50,451 nucleotides of DNA from Exilibacterium sp. GTDB taxonomy: Bacteria > Pseudomonadota > Gammaproteobacteria > Pseudomonadales > Cellvibrionaceae. The DNA is taken from assembly GCA_028280195.1 (NCBI GenBank), contig JANQMH010000079.1, positions 1 through 50,451 on the forward strand. The letters are read 5' to 3'. The notes beneath the pieces are model-generated. The model ran no database searches, was not told the DNA's origin, and worked only from the letters and a program-made list of their open reading frames with translations. The translations under genes and the position numbers were made by a program. This document shows, piece by piece, positions 1 to 8,585 of the stretch. Positions within the stretch are counted from its first letter, which is position 1, and every line of letters begins with the position of its first letter.

Positions 1-634
1 GTCTGACGGCCCAGCGCTCCCCGTCCACCACCAGTTGCCCCGCGGCCGAGGCGGTGGGATAGGCCGGCGCGGCGCGCTTGAAGGCCACATAGGCGCCACC
101 GCTGCCGGCCGGCGGCAGCTTGAAGCGCACCTCGGTCAACAGCTCTCCCGCGCCGAGTACGGTGGTATAGGCGTCGACAATAAAATCGTCCAGGCTCAGC
201 TGGCGGGTGCCGTTGGGGCCGGTACAGACGACTTCGGCGTTCAATACCCGCAGCCCGGTGGGCCAGTCGCCGCTGGGGTCGGCCACGCTGATACCGCCGC
301 CGATGGTACCGCGGTTGCGCACCTGGCGGTCGGCGATGCCGCCGCCGCAGTCGCGCAGCAGCGCAATGCGGCCGGCGATATCGGCCGCGGCGACCTCGGC
401 GTGGGTGGCCAGGGCGCCGATATGCACGGTATCGCCGCGCAGGTCGATATAGGACAGGTCCGGCAAGCGGCCGATATCGATCATATCGGTCATATCGCCC
501 ATGCGCAGCTTCAGCATCGGAATCAGGCTCTGGCCGCCGGCAATGACTTTGGCGTCGTCACCGAGCCGGCTCAGCAGACCGATGGCCTCCTGCAGGGTAC
601 TGGGGCGATGAAAGCGAAAGGGCGCGGGGTACAT
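1..634 (-). CDS. Xanthine dehydrogenase/CO dehydrogenase family FAD-binding subunit (CoxM-like), 3' end cut
   Basis: The reverse strand is open from an ATG at 634 to the window edge (211 codons seen, no stop). The protein starts MYPAPFRFHRPSTLQEAI and carries the FAD-binding signature of molybdopterin dehydrogenase medium subunits: AGGQSLIPMLKLRM (about residues 32-45) and RNRGTIGGGISVADPSGDWP (about residues 111-130). The family passes electrons between the Fe-S small subunit and FAD in molybdenum hydroxylases. A GGTGAGGAG Shine-Dalgarno sits just before the ATG. The partner large and small subunit genes would lie to the left, outside the window. Substrate cannot be told. An AraC regulator gene lies directly upstream in the same direction. 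Confidence 0.9.
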   Translation of the reverse strand, partial: MYPAPFRFHRPSTLQEAIGLLSRLGDDAKVIAGGQSLIPMLKLRMGDMTDMIDIGRLPDLSYIDLRGDTVHIGALATHAEVAAADIAGRIALLRDCGGGIADRQVRNRGTIGGGISVADPSGDWPTGLRVLNAEVVCTGPNGTRQLSLDDFIVDAYTTVLGAGELLTEVRFKLPPAGSGGAYVAFKRAAPAYPTASAAGQLVVDGERWAVR

Positions 635-792
635 GATTTCTCCTCACCTGGTGATTGGCGGCATGGGGCCCCGCCTGCGACGGGGCCGGGCTTAGCTATA
701 ACAATTATTGTAGCGGGCTGCCCGAAGTCCATTGTAAATAGGCTCTCCGGGGCCGCTAGTCAAAAAGCGAAACGGTTTGCCGGTTTGCGCAA

Positions 793-1830
793 TTATTTGA
801 TCCCGGCGCCGTCGTCTCCACAACGCCGCAGTGTCTGCGACGGCGACTCGCCGAAGCATTCCTTGTACTGGCGGGAAAACCGCCCCAGCTGGCGAAAGCC
901 ACAGGCCATGGCCACCGGCGTCACACTGTCTCCGGGACGGCCCGCCAGCAGCGCCTGCCGCGCCCGCCGCAGCCGCAGCCGCTTCAGATACTGCATCGGC
1001 GAGACACCGTGGCTCTTGTTGAAACCGTACTGCAGGCTGCGCTGGCTGACGCCGATGCAGCGTGCCAGCGAGGCCAGCGACAGGCAGTGGCCGGCATTGG
1101 CCTGCAGATACTGCTCGGCGCGCCTGACATACCAGGGGGTCGGCTGCTGCGCGGCGGGATCGCACAGCGCCCGGCTATGGTTGTGTGGCTGGTTGCGCAG
1201 CAGGTTTTGCATCAACAGCCGCTCCAGCGGCTCGGTGACCAGCGGCGGCGAGGCGGCGGGATCGCTGTGGCGCAATTCTTCAAGTACGTAGTGCAGTGCC
1301 CGCCACCAGGAGGCGCCGGCCCGCCCGCCGCCCCGCAGCGGCGCCTGGAAGCGCAGCGGCTCGGCCAGCGCAACGCCGAGCTGGCGCAGCTGTGCCGCCA
1401 GCGCCGCGGCATCGAATTTGAGCACCAGCTGCTTATAGTTGTGGCGCAGAATCTTGCGCAGCTCGGTGCCGGTGTTGAGCACCACGGCATCACCGGGCCG
1501 GCAGTGGTAATGGCCGGCCGCACACTGCACCTCCAGGTGCCCGCGCACGGGCATCAATACATAGGTGCCGCTCAGCCGCCCCACCTCCACGCTGACATCG
1601 CTCTGATAGTCGACAATGCTCAGGCTCAGCGACTGCAGGTCCGCATGGTACAGGCTGATCTGCCGATTGTGCTGCGGCCCGATGGGTGTCAGTACATGGG
1701 CATCGTAGGCGCGGGTGATGGTTTCGCAGGCCTCGTCGATATTATCCGAGCGAAGGCGGAGATAGTGCTCGGGCAGTGGTGTCGACAGAGCCTGTTGCAT
1801 AGGTAAGCCGGCGGATAAGCGCTCAAGCAC
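793..1830 (-). CDS. AraC family transcriptional regulator
   Basis: 345 aa from a GTG at 1830, or 335 aa from an ATG at 1800; neither start has a convincing ribosome site. The N-terminal two thirds resemble the AraC-binding-like sensor domain (cupin-like stretch VEVGRLSGTYVLMPVRGHLEV). The C-terminal about 100 residues are a two-helix-turn-helix AraC DNA-binding domain, with LSLASLARCIGVSQRSLQYGF and later VAMACGFRQLGRFSRQYKECFGESP, the family signature. It precedes the CoxM-like gene in the same direction, so it may control that molybdoenzyme operon, but no operator was identified. The inducer is unknown. Confidence 0.88.
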   Translation of the reverse strand: MLERLSAGLPMQQALSTPLPEHYLRLRSDNIDEACETITRAYDAHVLTPIGPQHNRQISLYHADLQSLSLSIVDYQSDVSVEVGRLSGTYVLMPVRGHLEVQCAAGHYHCRPGDAVVLNTGTELRKILRHNYKQLVLKFDAAALAAQLRQLGVALAEPLRFQAPLRGGGRAGASWWRALHYVLEELRHSDPAASPPLVTEPLERLLMQNLLRNQPHNHSRALCDPAAQQPTPWYVRRAEQYLQANAGHCLSLASLARCIGVSQRSLQYGFNKSHGVSPMQYLKRLRLRRARQALLAGRPGDSVTPVAMACGFRQLGRFSRQYKECFGESPSQTLRRCGDDGAGIK

Positions 1831-2228
1831 TCCGGTTTTATTGGGATAATGGCTCAGATACTAAGATGGCCTCCGGGGCTTGTCTTGACTCAGAGCGCAC
1901 ATTTTGGCGGGCTGTCTTGCCTTAGCCCGCCCCGGGCGGCGGCTTCCCGCGCAGCTCTGCAGTATGGCTCCCAGTGGCCCCCGGCGGCCCGGGCACGGCG
2001 GCAAACGTTCAATATCCACCGTCTGAAAGTCCGTCTTTACGCCTTTGCCGTTGTTCAGACATATATCGCATTTATAGAGTCGATGCGGCGCCGCGACGCC
2101 GATAGGGTCGGGTGTTGTTCCAGTTTGCATATTCAGGCCCGCCGTTATCGATTACCCGCGGGCACTCTACCCTCTTTCGCTGTGGGCACTTGACTGTCGC
2201 CGCCGGCGCTTTACTGACGGAGGCTTTT
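1831..2228. other. Intergenic region between divergent AraC and LPMO genes
   Basis: About 400 bp without a supported gene. It must contain the promoters of the leftward AraC gene and the rightward LPMO gene. Open frames through it have no ribosome site and read as chance. I see no clear operator or repeat. The only firm signal is the ACGGAGG ribosome site at its right end. Confidence 0.5.
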
Positions 2229-3908
2229 ATGAACTGCCAGTTGATAAAAAAAATGATTGCCGCCACCGGCGTTTTCTGCGCCAGTTGCGTCGCCTTCGGC
2301 CATGGCCTGATCGAAAGTCCGTCGTCGAGAAATCACTTCTGTGGTGTGATCACCAAACCGGATGAGGCCGGCTCGCCGCAGGCCGAATACCCGGTGTGTG
2401 CCGAAGCATTCGAACCCTTCGGTACTCAGGGCTACAACTTTATGAGTGTCTTGACGCATCACCGCGGGCGCCTGCGGCCGCTGCCGCCACTGGCGCCGCC
2501 GCAGACGCCGCCCGCCAACGAGGCCGGTGGCGGCGTCCCGCCGCTGGCGCAGAACGTCTGCGGCTATGACTCCGAGTCTTTCGGCAACGGACCCACCGTG
2601 TGGGATGAGCCCATCGACTGGCCCACCAACAATATGCAGGCCGGGCGCAACCGCTTTACCTGGAATATCAGCTGGGGACCGCATTTCAGCGATACCAGGG
2701 AGTTTCACTACTGGATTACCCGGCCGGATTTTCAGTTTCGGGTCGGGCAGCGCCTGACGTGGGACGACTTTGAGCAGCAGCCGTTTTGCAAACTGGATTA
2801 CGATCGTGAAAACCCCGGCGCCAACCCCGATATTGTCGCCCGGGTCGGCGCTAACAAATTTGACACGTTTTGCGATGTGCCGCAGAGAGCGGGCCGCCAT
2901 GTCATTTACGCGGAATGGGGACGCAACTACTTTACCTGGGAACGCTTTCACGGTTGTGTCGATGTGGTATTCGACGGCAGCACACCGATCGATGCCGACA
3001 TTTCCGTACAGCCGCCGGGGCCGTTATCGGGTGCGGCTTCGATATTGCTGGACGGCAGCGGTTCCAGCGGCGACGGGCTGGCGTATCGCTGGCAAATTGC
3101 CGCGCAGACTAGCGACGCCCGCTATACCCTGGACACCCCCGACGACGCCGCCAGCACCCTCAGCTTCACCGATCCGTCGGCACCGGGCTCGGTCAGTATC
3201 GAGCTGACCGTCAGCAGCGGCACCCAATCGAATACCGAAGCCGTGACCCTGGACCACCTGCCGCAAAACGCCGCCTCCCGCTGGGTGTTCGAGCAGGCGC
3301 TCACCGCGGCGCGGGCCTTGCAGGCGGGTGACCGGGTCAGTCTCCGCGTGGTACTCGGCGATGGGACCGATATCTTCCTGCCACAACCGCCACTGAGCCT
3401 GAGCGCTGACACGGCAGCGGCGGACGCCTGGCCGCTGGCGCTGGCGCAGAGCGTCAATGCCGCGGCGAGCCATGTGGCGATCGGTATCGTCAACAGCGAC
3501 GACGAGGTAGTGCCGGTGCAGAGCGCTGGCGAAAACAATATCTATTCGAAAATATCGTCTGACATCGCCAGCGTATTCCTGCAGGTTGAGCCCCCGGCAC
3601 CATCGGCCAACTGCCGCTATGAAGTGGTCAATGAATGGGATACCGGCCTCAGCGCCAGGATTGTTATCAGCAACCCGGGTACCACAGCCATCGAAGGCTG
3701 GTCGGTAGACTGGGCTTACACCGACGGCACCACGGTGGACAGCAGCTGGAATGCCCAGGTGAGCGGCAGCTATTCGGCCAGCAACCTCAGTTGGAATGCC
3801 GTTATCGCGCCCGGCGCCAGCGTCGAGTTCGGGTTCAATGCCAGCAAAGGCGGCAGTGAGCCACAGATCCCGGCGGTTACCGGCAGTGTTTGCAGCACTG
3901 CTGATTGA
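2229..3908 (+). CDS. Secreted AA10 lytic polysaccharide monooxygenase with CBM2-like module
   Basis: 559 aa from ATG 2229, preceded by ACGGAGG; an in-frame start further upstream lacks a ribosome site. Residues 1-24 are a signal peptide. Cleavage would leave His25 as N-terminus (HGLIESPSSRNHFCG), the first copper ligand of the histidine brace. The second is likely His152 in WGPHFSDTREFHYW. The catalytic domain runs to about residue 250 (CVDVVFDG). A PKD/Ig-like domain follows (about 255-340), then an unassigned region with Ser/Ala-rich stretches, then a C-terminal CBM2-like domain (about 461-559; WDTGLSARIVISN, WNAVIAPGASVEFGF). It should act outside the cell, oxidatively cleaving chitin or cellulose. 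Which one cannot be read from the sequence. A small secreted protein gene follows. Confidence 0.9.
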   Translation: MNCQLIKKMIAATGVFCASCVAFGHGLIESPSSRNHFCGVITKPDEAGSPQAEYPVCAEAFEPFGTQGYNFMSVLTHHRGRLRPLPPLAPPQTPPANEAGGGVPPLAQNVCGYDSESFGNGPTVWDEPIDWPTNNMQAGRNRFTWNISWGPHFSDTREFHYWITRPDFQFRVGQRLTWDDFEQQPFCKLDYDRENPGANPDIVARVGANKFDTFCDVPQRAGRHVIYAEWGRNYFTWERFHGCVDVVFDGSTPIDADISVQPPGPLSGAASILLDGSGSSGDGLAYRWQIAAQTSDARYTLDTPDDAASTLSFTDPSAPGSVSIELTVSSGTQSNTEAVTLDHLPQNAASRWVFEQALTAARALQAGDRVSLRVVLGDGTDIFLPQPPLSLSADTAAADAWPLALAQSVNAAASHVAIGIVNSDDEVVPVQSAGENNIYSKISSDIASVFLQVEPPAPSANCRYEVVNEWDTGLSARIVISNPGTTAIEGWSVDWAYTDGTTVDSSWNAQVSGSYSASNLSWNAVIAPGASVEFGFNASKGGSEPQIPAVTGSVCSTAD

Positions 3909-3985
3909 GCCGCCTGCGACCGCGACTGACCCTTATTGCAAGCTGTCAACACACGTTAACCTGCCATACTATCGAGGTGATCACG

Positions 3986-4516
3986 ATGAAAGTCCAAAAA
4001 TTGCATTATTCCCTGTCGAGCTGGTTTGTTGTCGCTTTGTTGCTTATCGTTGCCGTTTCGCTGCCGGCTCAGGCGACCGTTGTCGACAGCTCGCTGAATC
4101 GGTTTCAGGCTTATGCCGAGCCGCTGTTTAACAGCGCCGGCAATAAAATAGGTATCGAGGTCCACTACAGTATCGGCGCCCTTTTCGATGCGCCGGGAAG
4201 ACCTTCACACTATTCCGCCGTGTGTCTCAAACAGGGCGCGCTGTCAGGCTCCCCCTGTATCGACAGAAGCAGTGCCATCAGGGTATGGACCAGCACCAGT
4301 GGCGCCACCGGCAGCTGGCGGTCGCGCAATATCCTGATGAACTGCAGTGCCGGTGCCAATGCCCTGGTACAGATTCACCAGCCCTACCTCAGCCCTCCCG
4401 GCTCCGTGCTCAAGTCTTCTCGCAACGGCAATCCGGCTTACATCAACGGGCAGCTGTTCTATACCGGCAGCAGCGATTCGATAAAGCTGAAGATCAGTGG
4501 CTGCCAGCAACAATAA
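3986..4516 (+). CDS. Small secreted protein of unknown function
   Basis: 176 aa from ATG 3986, chosen because GAGGTGA lies just upstream; the frame is open further 5' without a ribosome site. Residues 1-31 form a signal peptide (SSWFVVALLLIVAVSLPAQAT). The mature protein of about 145 residues has paired cysteines (CLKQGALSGSPC, then single Cys near NILMNCSAG and the C-terminal SGCQQQ) compatible with disulfides. I recognise no family. It starts 77 bp after the LPMO gene on the same strand and may be co-transcribed with it, which would put it among extracellular proteins. Confidence 0.75.
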   Translation: MKVQKLHYSLSSWFVVALLLIVAVSLPAQATVVDSSLNRFQAYAEPLFNSAGNKIGIEVHYSIGALFDAPGRPSHYSAVCLKQGALSGSPCIDRSSAIRVWTSTSGATGSWRSRNILMNCSAGANALVQIHQPYLSPPGSVLKSSRNGNPAYINGQLFYTGSSDSIKLKISGCQQQ

Positions 4517-4570
4517 TGGACAGCGGGCAGACTGCGCGTCGCTAAGCGGGCCCGCCACAGCGGCGGACAC

Positions 4571-5107
4571 TCATTCCCCCGGGAGTCCGTCGCTGCGGCA
4601 GATCACCACTTCGCGGGCACAGCTTTCGTAAAAACCGCCCATCAGCTTGATCAGGCCGGCGGCCTGCTCGAGCTGTGCACCGCTGACACCGACCTCGCGC
4701 GATGCCTTGAGCAGGAATTCCCGGCGCAGCTCGGCAAAGCGCTCGGTCAGCGCGTGGCCTTTGCCGGTTACCGTATAGGTGACTTCGCGGCGGGCGTTTT
4801 TACCCTGGTATTTCTCGATCAGTTTCATCTGCAGCAATTTGCGGATGGCGTACTGGATATTGGACAGGTCGTCGCGGTTGAGAAAGCGGGCGATTTCCGC
4901 CAGCGCTTTGGGGCGCTCCTGCATGCGGATAAAATTGAGAATACTGTTCTCCGGTCCGCTGACGCCGCAACCCGATGCGGCGGCGCATTCCCCGGACCAG
5001 CGCTGCTGGGCCTGGAAGGCACTCAGCAGCGCGCCCTCGAAGATGCACAGTGAGGCTTCATCGTCGTCCTTCGCCAGATGCCAGGACTTTTTCAACTGTG
5101 GGGCCAT
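4571..5107 (-). CDS. MarR-type winged-helix regulator
   Basis: 178 aa from ATG 5107, preferred over a GTG at 5125 because GGAGG sits 8 nt before the ATG. Residues about 55-130 form a winged helix: NFIRMQERPKALAEIARFLNR, then the recognition helix region NIQYAIRKLLQMKLIEKY and the wing ARREVTYTVTGKG. It resembles the predicted MarR-like regulators of COG5631. It is the last gene of a leftward run (LLM oxidoreductase, binding protein, OsmC, regulator) with a 27-bp gap to the OsmC gene, so it probably senses a compound handled by that operon. Ligand unknown. Confidence 0.8.
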   Translation of the reverse strand: MAPQLKKSWHLAKDDDEASLCIFEGALLSAFQAQQRWSGECAAASGCGVSGPENSILNFIRMQERPKALAEIARFLNRDDLSNIQYAIRKLLQMKLIEKYQGKNARREVTYTVTGKGHALTERFAELRREFLLKASREVGVSGAQLEQAAGLIKLMGGFYESCAREVVICRSDGLPGE

Positions 5108-5134
5108 CGGCACTACCTCCGTCACAGCGCTCCG

Positions 5135-6358
5135 TCACAGCGCCGCGCTGCGCACGCGGGTCTTCAGCGCCGAGCGGCAGGCGGCGTGCAGATAGCAGGT
5201 CTGCTCGCCCATATCGACCAGCTGCTGAGTCGCGGCGTGCGGCTCTTGCGTGCCGATAAAGACATGGGTGTCCACCGCCGCGCTGCTGGCCGGTCGCGGC
5301 ATTTCCCGCAGCGCCGCCGGGTAACTGAAACTGCTGTCCTGTACGATTCGATAACTGTCCAGTTTTTGCTTCGCCACCTGGGCATAGCGCCCCAACTGGG
5401 TCATAAAGCAAAAGGCGATACCGGCCGACAGATAGGCCAGGCCCGAGGGCGCCCGCTCGCCACCGCCACACAGCGCCGAGTCGTCGCTCAATAGCTGAAA
5501 CACACTGCCGACGGGCTGGAAGCAGGCCACTCGCAGCGCTTTTATACCGTCCGCGCGCAGCGTGCCCACACCGCGCACATGGACCCGGCGTTTCTGCGCG
5601 TCAGCCAACCCCACCGCGGCGCTGCGCTCGGTGCCGAGTTTGTCGCCGCCGAGAGAGTCGGCGCCCTGCAGTTTCTGCAGCAGTGCCGCCCTCTTGTCTC
5701 CACTGCCAGCCCCGCTGCTGTCCCTGCTCTTACCCTCCGGCGCAGCCGCGGCAAACGACTCGGCGGGATCCGCCGCCTGCAGGCTGGAAGATGCGCTGAC
5801 CCGGGTCACCGGGATCCGGCCACCGTTTCGATTGAGCGTGAAGATACTGTCGACGGCATTGCGCAGACAGGCATCGGCCGGCGAACTGGAAACGGCCTGG
5901 CAGGCCAGTTCCTGCAATTCGGCGGCGGGCAGGCCGGCGGCGGCTTTAAAGGTCGCCTCTACCGGCAGGGCGCTGCCGGTCATGGTACCCCGCATCAATG
6001 AGCCCTCCATGGTATAGAGATTGTCCACCATCACTTCCAGCCTGTCGACGCCCGCGCCCCGGGCTTTGGCATGGGTTAAAAACTCGGACATATAGGAGGC
6101 CAGCAGACCGGCAGTAAAAAATCCCAGTGGAAACGGCGCCAGGTCGGTGCCGTTGAGCCACGGCCCCTCGTCGCAGAGCATGCGCCAGGTGCTGCCGGTA
6201 TTGGCGCAGCTGACCAGCGCCTCTTTTTGCATACCCTGCAGTGCCCGGGCAGCGGTGCGAAATGACAGGCGGCGGCCGTTCGGCGGCGCCGCCAGCGGCA
6301 GCCGGGCGGGGTCGGCCTTGAAGATCGGCGGCTGAGAACGGGTTTCGATGGCAGTCAT
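5135..6358 (-). CDS. Tandem OsmC-like protein
   Basis: 407 aa from ATG 6358 (GAGG eight bases upstream). OsmC/Ohr proteins are usually 140-180 aa thiol peroxidases. This one seems to hold two OsmC-like units. Unit 1 (about 35-190) has the central helix (LGFFTAGLLASYMSEF) and the ATFKAAAGLPAAELQELAC segment but no cysteine in the central helix. Unit 2 (about 275-405) has SAGIAFCFMTQLG and VDMGEQTCYLHAAC, which place cysteines where OsmC carries its peroxidatic and resolving residues. A low-complexity Ser/Ala linker joins them. It lies 10 bp downstream of the SsuA-like gene in a leftward operon. A redox or hydroperoxide role is inferred for unit 2 only. Confidence 0.75.
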   Translation of the reverse strand: MTAIETRSQPPIFKADPARLPLAAPPNGRRLSFRTAARALQGMQKEALVSCANTGSTWRMLCDEGPWLNGTDLAPFPLGFFTAGLLASYMSEFLTHAKARGAGVDRLEVMVDNLYTMEGSLMRGTMTGSALPVEATFKAAAGLPAAELQELACQAVSSSPADACLRNAVDSIFTLNRNGGRIPVTRVSASSSLQAADPAESFAAAAPEGKSRDSSGAGSGDKRAALLQKLQGADSLGGDKLGTERSAAVGLADAQKRRVHVRGVGTLRADGIKALRVACFQPVGSVFQLLSDDSALCGGGERAPSGLAYLSAGIAFCFMTQLGRYAQVAKQKLDSYRIVQDSSFSYPAALREMPRPASSAAVDTHVFIGTQEPHAATQQLVDMGEQTCYLHAACRSALKTRVRSAAL

Positions 6359-6368
6359 GGTGCGGGCC

Positions 6369-7247
6369 TCACAAGCGGGAATTGAGCGGTGAAAGCGCAT
6401 TGAGCAGGGAAAAATCGTAGAGGGCATCCGCCTGCCGTGGCCTGTTGCATTGCAGCTGTCCTTGCATCAGTGTTATGGCTGTCTCGCGAATATCCTCGCG
6501 GCTCTGTCCGCTGCCGCTAAAACAGCCGGCGGCCAGGTCGGCGGTCGAGCGCAGCGCGTGCAGCGGTATATGGAAATACTCGCTCAATACTTTTTCCACC
6601 AGCACATCCCGGGTTTTAATCAGTTGCAGACTTTCCCCCGCTGCCGCCACCATGGCCCGCACAATCTCGGGTTGGCTGCGCTGCAGGCGCGGATCGATCG
6701 CCAGACCGGTGGTGGGCACGCGGATGCGGTCGGCAAAAAACAGCCGGGGCTTGAGGCCGTACGCCGCCGCCACTGCCGGCGGCAGCGCTGAACTGACCAC
6801 CGCCGCATCCACGTCCCCCGCTGCCAGCAGGCCGATTCTGGCACTGTCGTCGCGCGCCGCCAGCACCTCGACATCGACACCGGTTTGCAGGCCCTCGAGC
6901 GCCAGGGCGGCATTGAGAAAATGGCTCGGCGGCGCCGCGGCGGGATAAGAGGCAATGCGGCTGCGGCGCAGTGCCTGCAGGTCGCCGCGGCCGTACAGCC
7001 AAAACATCGGACAGTCGGTGGCGACCAACACCACTTTCTGCGGCCGGCCCTGTAACCAGGCCGCCAGGGCGGCGCCACAGGCGGCGCTGAAAAATACCGG
7101 CGGCAAATCCTCATCGGCGACAAAGGTGGTGTCGATCAGGCCAACGCTGAGACCCTGGCGGCGGTAGAAGCCCGCCTCCCGGGCGACAAAATGACACAGC
7201 AATTCGTGCATATCGAAAGCCTTGAAACCCAGAACGACGTCAGTCAC
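6369..7247 (-). CDS. SsuA/NMT1-like substrate-binding protein
   Basis: 292 aa from a GTG at 7247, chosen for the GGGAGG ahead of it; the frame runs back into the preceding gene. It shows the type II periplasmic-binding fold of the SsuA/THI5/NMT1 group: AREAGFYRRQGLSVGLI near residue 23, a middle block ARDDSARIGLLAAGDVDAAVV and a C-terminal helical part. No signal peptide is visible, which is odd for a periplasmic protein; either export uses another signal or the start is wrong. No permease or ATPase gene lies nearby. It sits 19 bp after the LLM oxidoreductase gene, so the two are probably co-expressed. Confidence 0.75.
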   Translation of the reverse strand: MTDVVLGFKAFDMHELLCHFVAREAGFYRRQGLSVGLIDTTFVADEDLPPVFFSAACGAALAAWLQGRPQKVVLVATDCPMFWLYGRGDLQALRRSRIASYPAAAPPSHFLNAALALEGLQTGVDVEVLAARDDSARIGLLAAGDVDAAVVSSALPPAVAAAYGLKPRLFFADRIRVPTTGLAIDPRLQRSQPEIVRAMVAAAGESLQLIKTRDVLVEKVLSEYFHIPLHALRSTADLAAGCFSGSGQSREDIRETAITLMQGQLQCNRPRQADALYDFSLLNALSPLNSRL

Positions 7248-7266
7248 GGCTGCCTCCCATTCCCCC

Positions 7267-8262
7267 TCAGCGGTTGATGCGCGGAATGACCTCGCGGGCA
7301 AAGGTTTCCAGGTAAGGGAACGGGTCGCTCATGGCAAACGGTATCACAAACCCTTGCACACCCATGGCCGCCAGCACCTGGAGTCGCGCAACCACATCGT
7401 CCACGGTGCCGGCAACGGCAATGGCGTCGATAATGTTATCGGTCAACAGGTGCTTGTGTTGCGCCTGGTTGCTGCCGTGCTCGGCATAATCATAGCCGGC
7501 CTTGAAATCGCTGAGCTGGCGGTAGAGATCGTCCTCGAAGTATTCCCGCGGCACAGTCTTGAAAGTGGTGCCGGCGGCGACACTGCAGTAACCTTTGACC
7601 TCCTCGCGCGCCGCCTCGCGGTCGCGGGAGACGGCACAGGCCAGGCGCGCATACAGCGTGATATCTTCGAAACGCCGCCCCGCCGCCTCGGCTCCTTTGC
7701 GGATATGGTCCAGTGCGTAGCGGTGAAAACCGGGGTCGGCGCCCACCTGGTAGAGAATACCGTCGGCGATACGCCCGCCCAGCTGCAGCGACTTCGGGCC
7801 TGAGCAGGCCATGAAAACCGGCGTGCGGTAATGCGACCACGGCATTTGTATCGAGGTGCCCCGGTATTCGATTTTCTCGCCTCTGATCAAGGCGCGAACG
7901 GTCTTTACCTTTTCCTCAAACGCCGCCAGACGCTCGGCTTTGAGGCCCAGATTGTGTACCGCACTCTCGCCCACGCCGATACCGAGAATTTCGCGGCCGC
8001 CGCTGAGTTCGTGCAGTGTGGCCCAGCTATTGGCCAGTACCGCCGGGTGGCGGGTAACCGTCTGAGTAACGCCGGTGGCAAGCCTGAGCTTTTCAGTTTT
8101 TACCGCCAGCACACTGAGTATGGCATAGGGGTCGCGCATCACCGAGTGAGAGTCGGCCACCCAGATACCGTCGAAGCCCAGCCGCTCCGCCGCCAGGCCC
8201 ATTTCGATACATTGCTCCAGGGGCCGATTGGGCAGTTGGCCGACATGAAAGGAAATTGCCAT
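7267..8262 (-). CDS. LLM class flavin-dependent oxidoreductase
   Basis: 331 aa from ATG 8262 behind GGGAGCG. Full-length luciferase-like monooxygenase: N-terminal FDGIWVADSH, RLATGVTQTVTRHPAVLANSWATLHELSGGREILGIGVG cut into family blocks at about residues 60-98, and the C-terminal GTVDDVVARLQVLAAMGVQGF typical of F420/FMN-dependent LLM enzymes. It would use a reduced flavin or F420-like cofactor on a small substrate. It is first in the leftward operon with the SsuA-like, OsmC-like and MarR-like genes. In other bacteria LLM enzymes next to SsuA-type proteins often handle organosulfur compounds, but nothing here proves that substrate. Confidence 0.88.
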   Translation of the reverse strand: MAISFHVGQLPNRPLEQCIEMGLAAERLGFDGIWVADSHSVMRDPYAILSVLAVKTEKLRLATGVTQTVTRHPAVLANSWATLHELSGGREILGIGVGESAVHNLGLKAERLAAFEEKVKTVRALIRGEKIEYRGTSIQMPWSHYRTPVFMACSGPKSLQLGGRIADGILYQVGADPGFHRYALDHIRKGAEAAGRRFEDITLYARLACAVSRDREAAREEVKGYCSVAAGTTFKTVPREYFEDDLYRQLSDFKAGYDYAEHGSNQAQHKHLLTDNIIDAIAVAGTVDDVVARLQVLAAMGVQGFVIPFAMSDPFPYLETFAREVIPRINR

Positions 8263-8585
8263 GATTCGCTCCCGCCCGATATCCGCCGGGCCAGTTGCCG
8301 CTGAAAGTTTTACCCTGAATTAAAGATTGAAAGTAGGCTTTAAATTACAACTGATAATAAAAACAAGCCGCCGGTCGGTTCAAGCTCGCCCGTCTCAGCC
8401 GGGAAAAGAAACCGCGCACAGGGGACAAGGCCCGCAAATATCGGATAAGCCGGCATGCGACCCTGCCGCAGCGGCAGATAAAACTGGCGGCATCGTTTGG
8501 ACCGCCGCGCCGCAGTGGCTGCGACCCGGTTGTTTAACAGGATATGGGTATCAGGCTGGCATGGCGCCGGCAGCGGGGAAAACTC
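8263..8585. other. Intergenic region upstream of the LLM operon
   Basis: About 320 bp with no supported gene. The left third (8310-8365) is distinctly AT-rich and is the likely promoter of the leftward LLM operon. I found no convincing operator palindrome. Confidence 0.45.

Noticed and set aside
35..1806. Long rightward open frames over the CoxM-like and AraC genes
   Set aside because: They are GC-rich shadows: the reverse strand gives clear FAD-binding and AraC family motifs, while the forward products show none.
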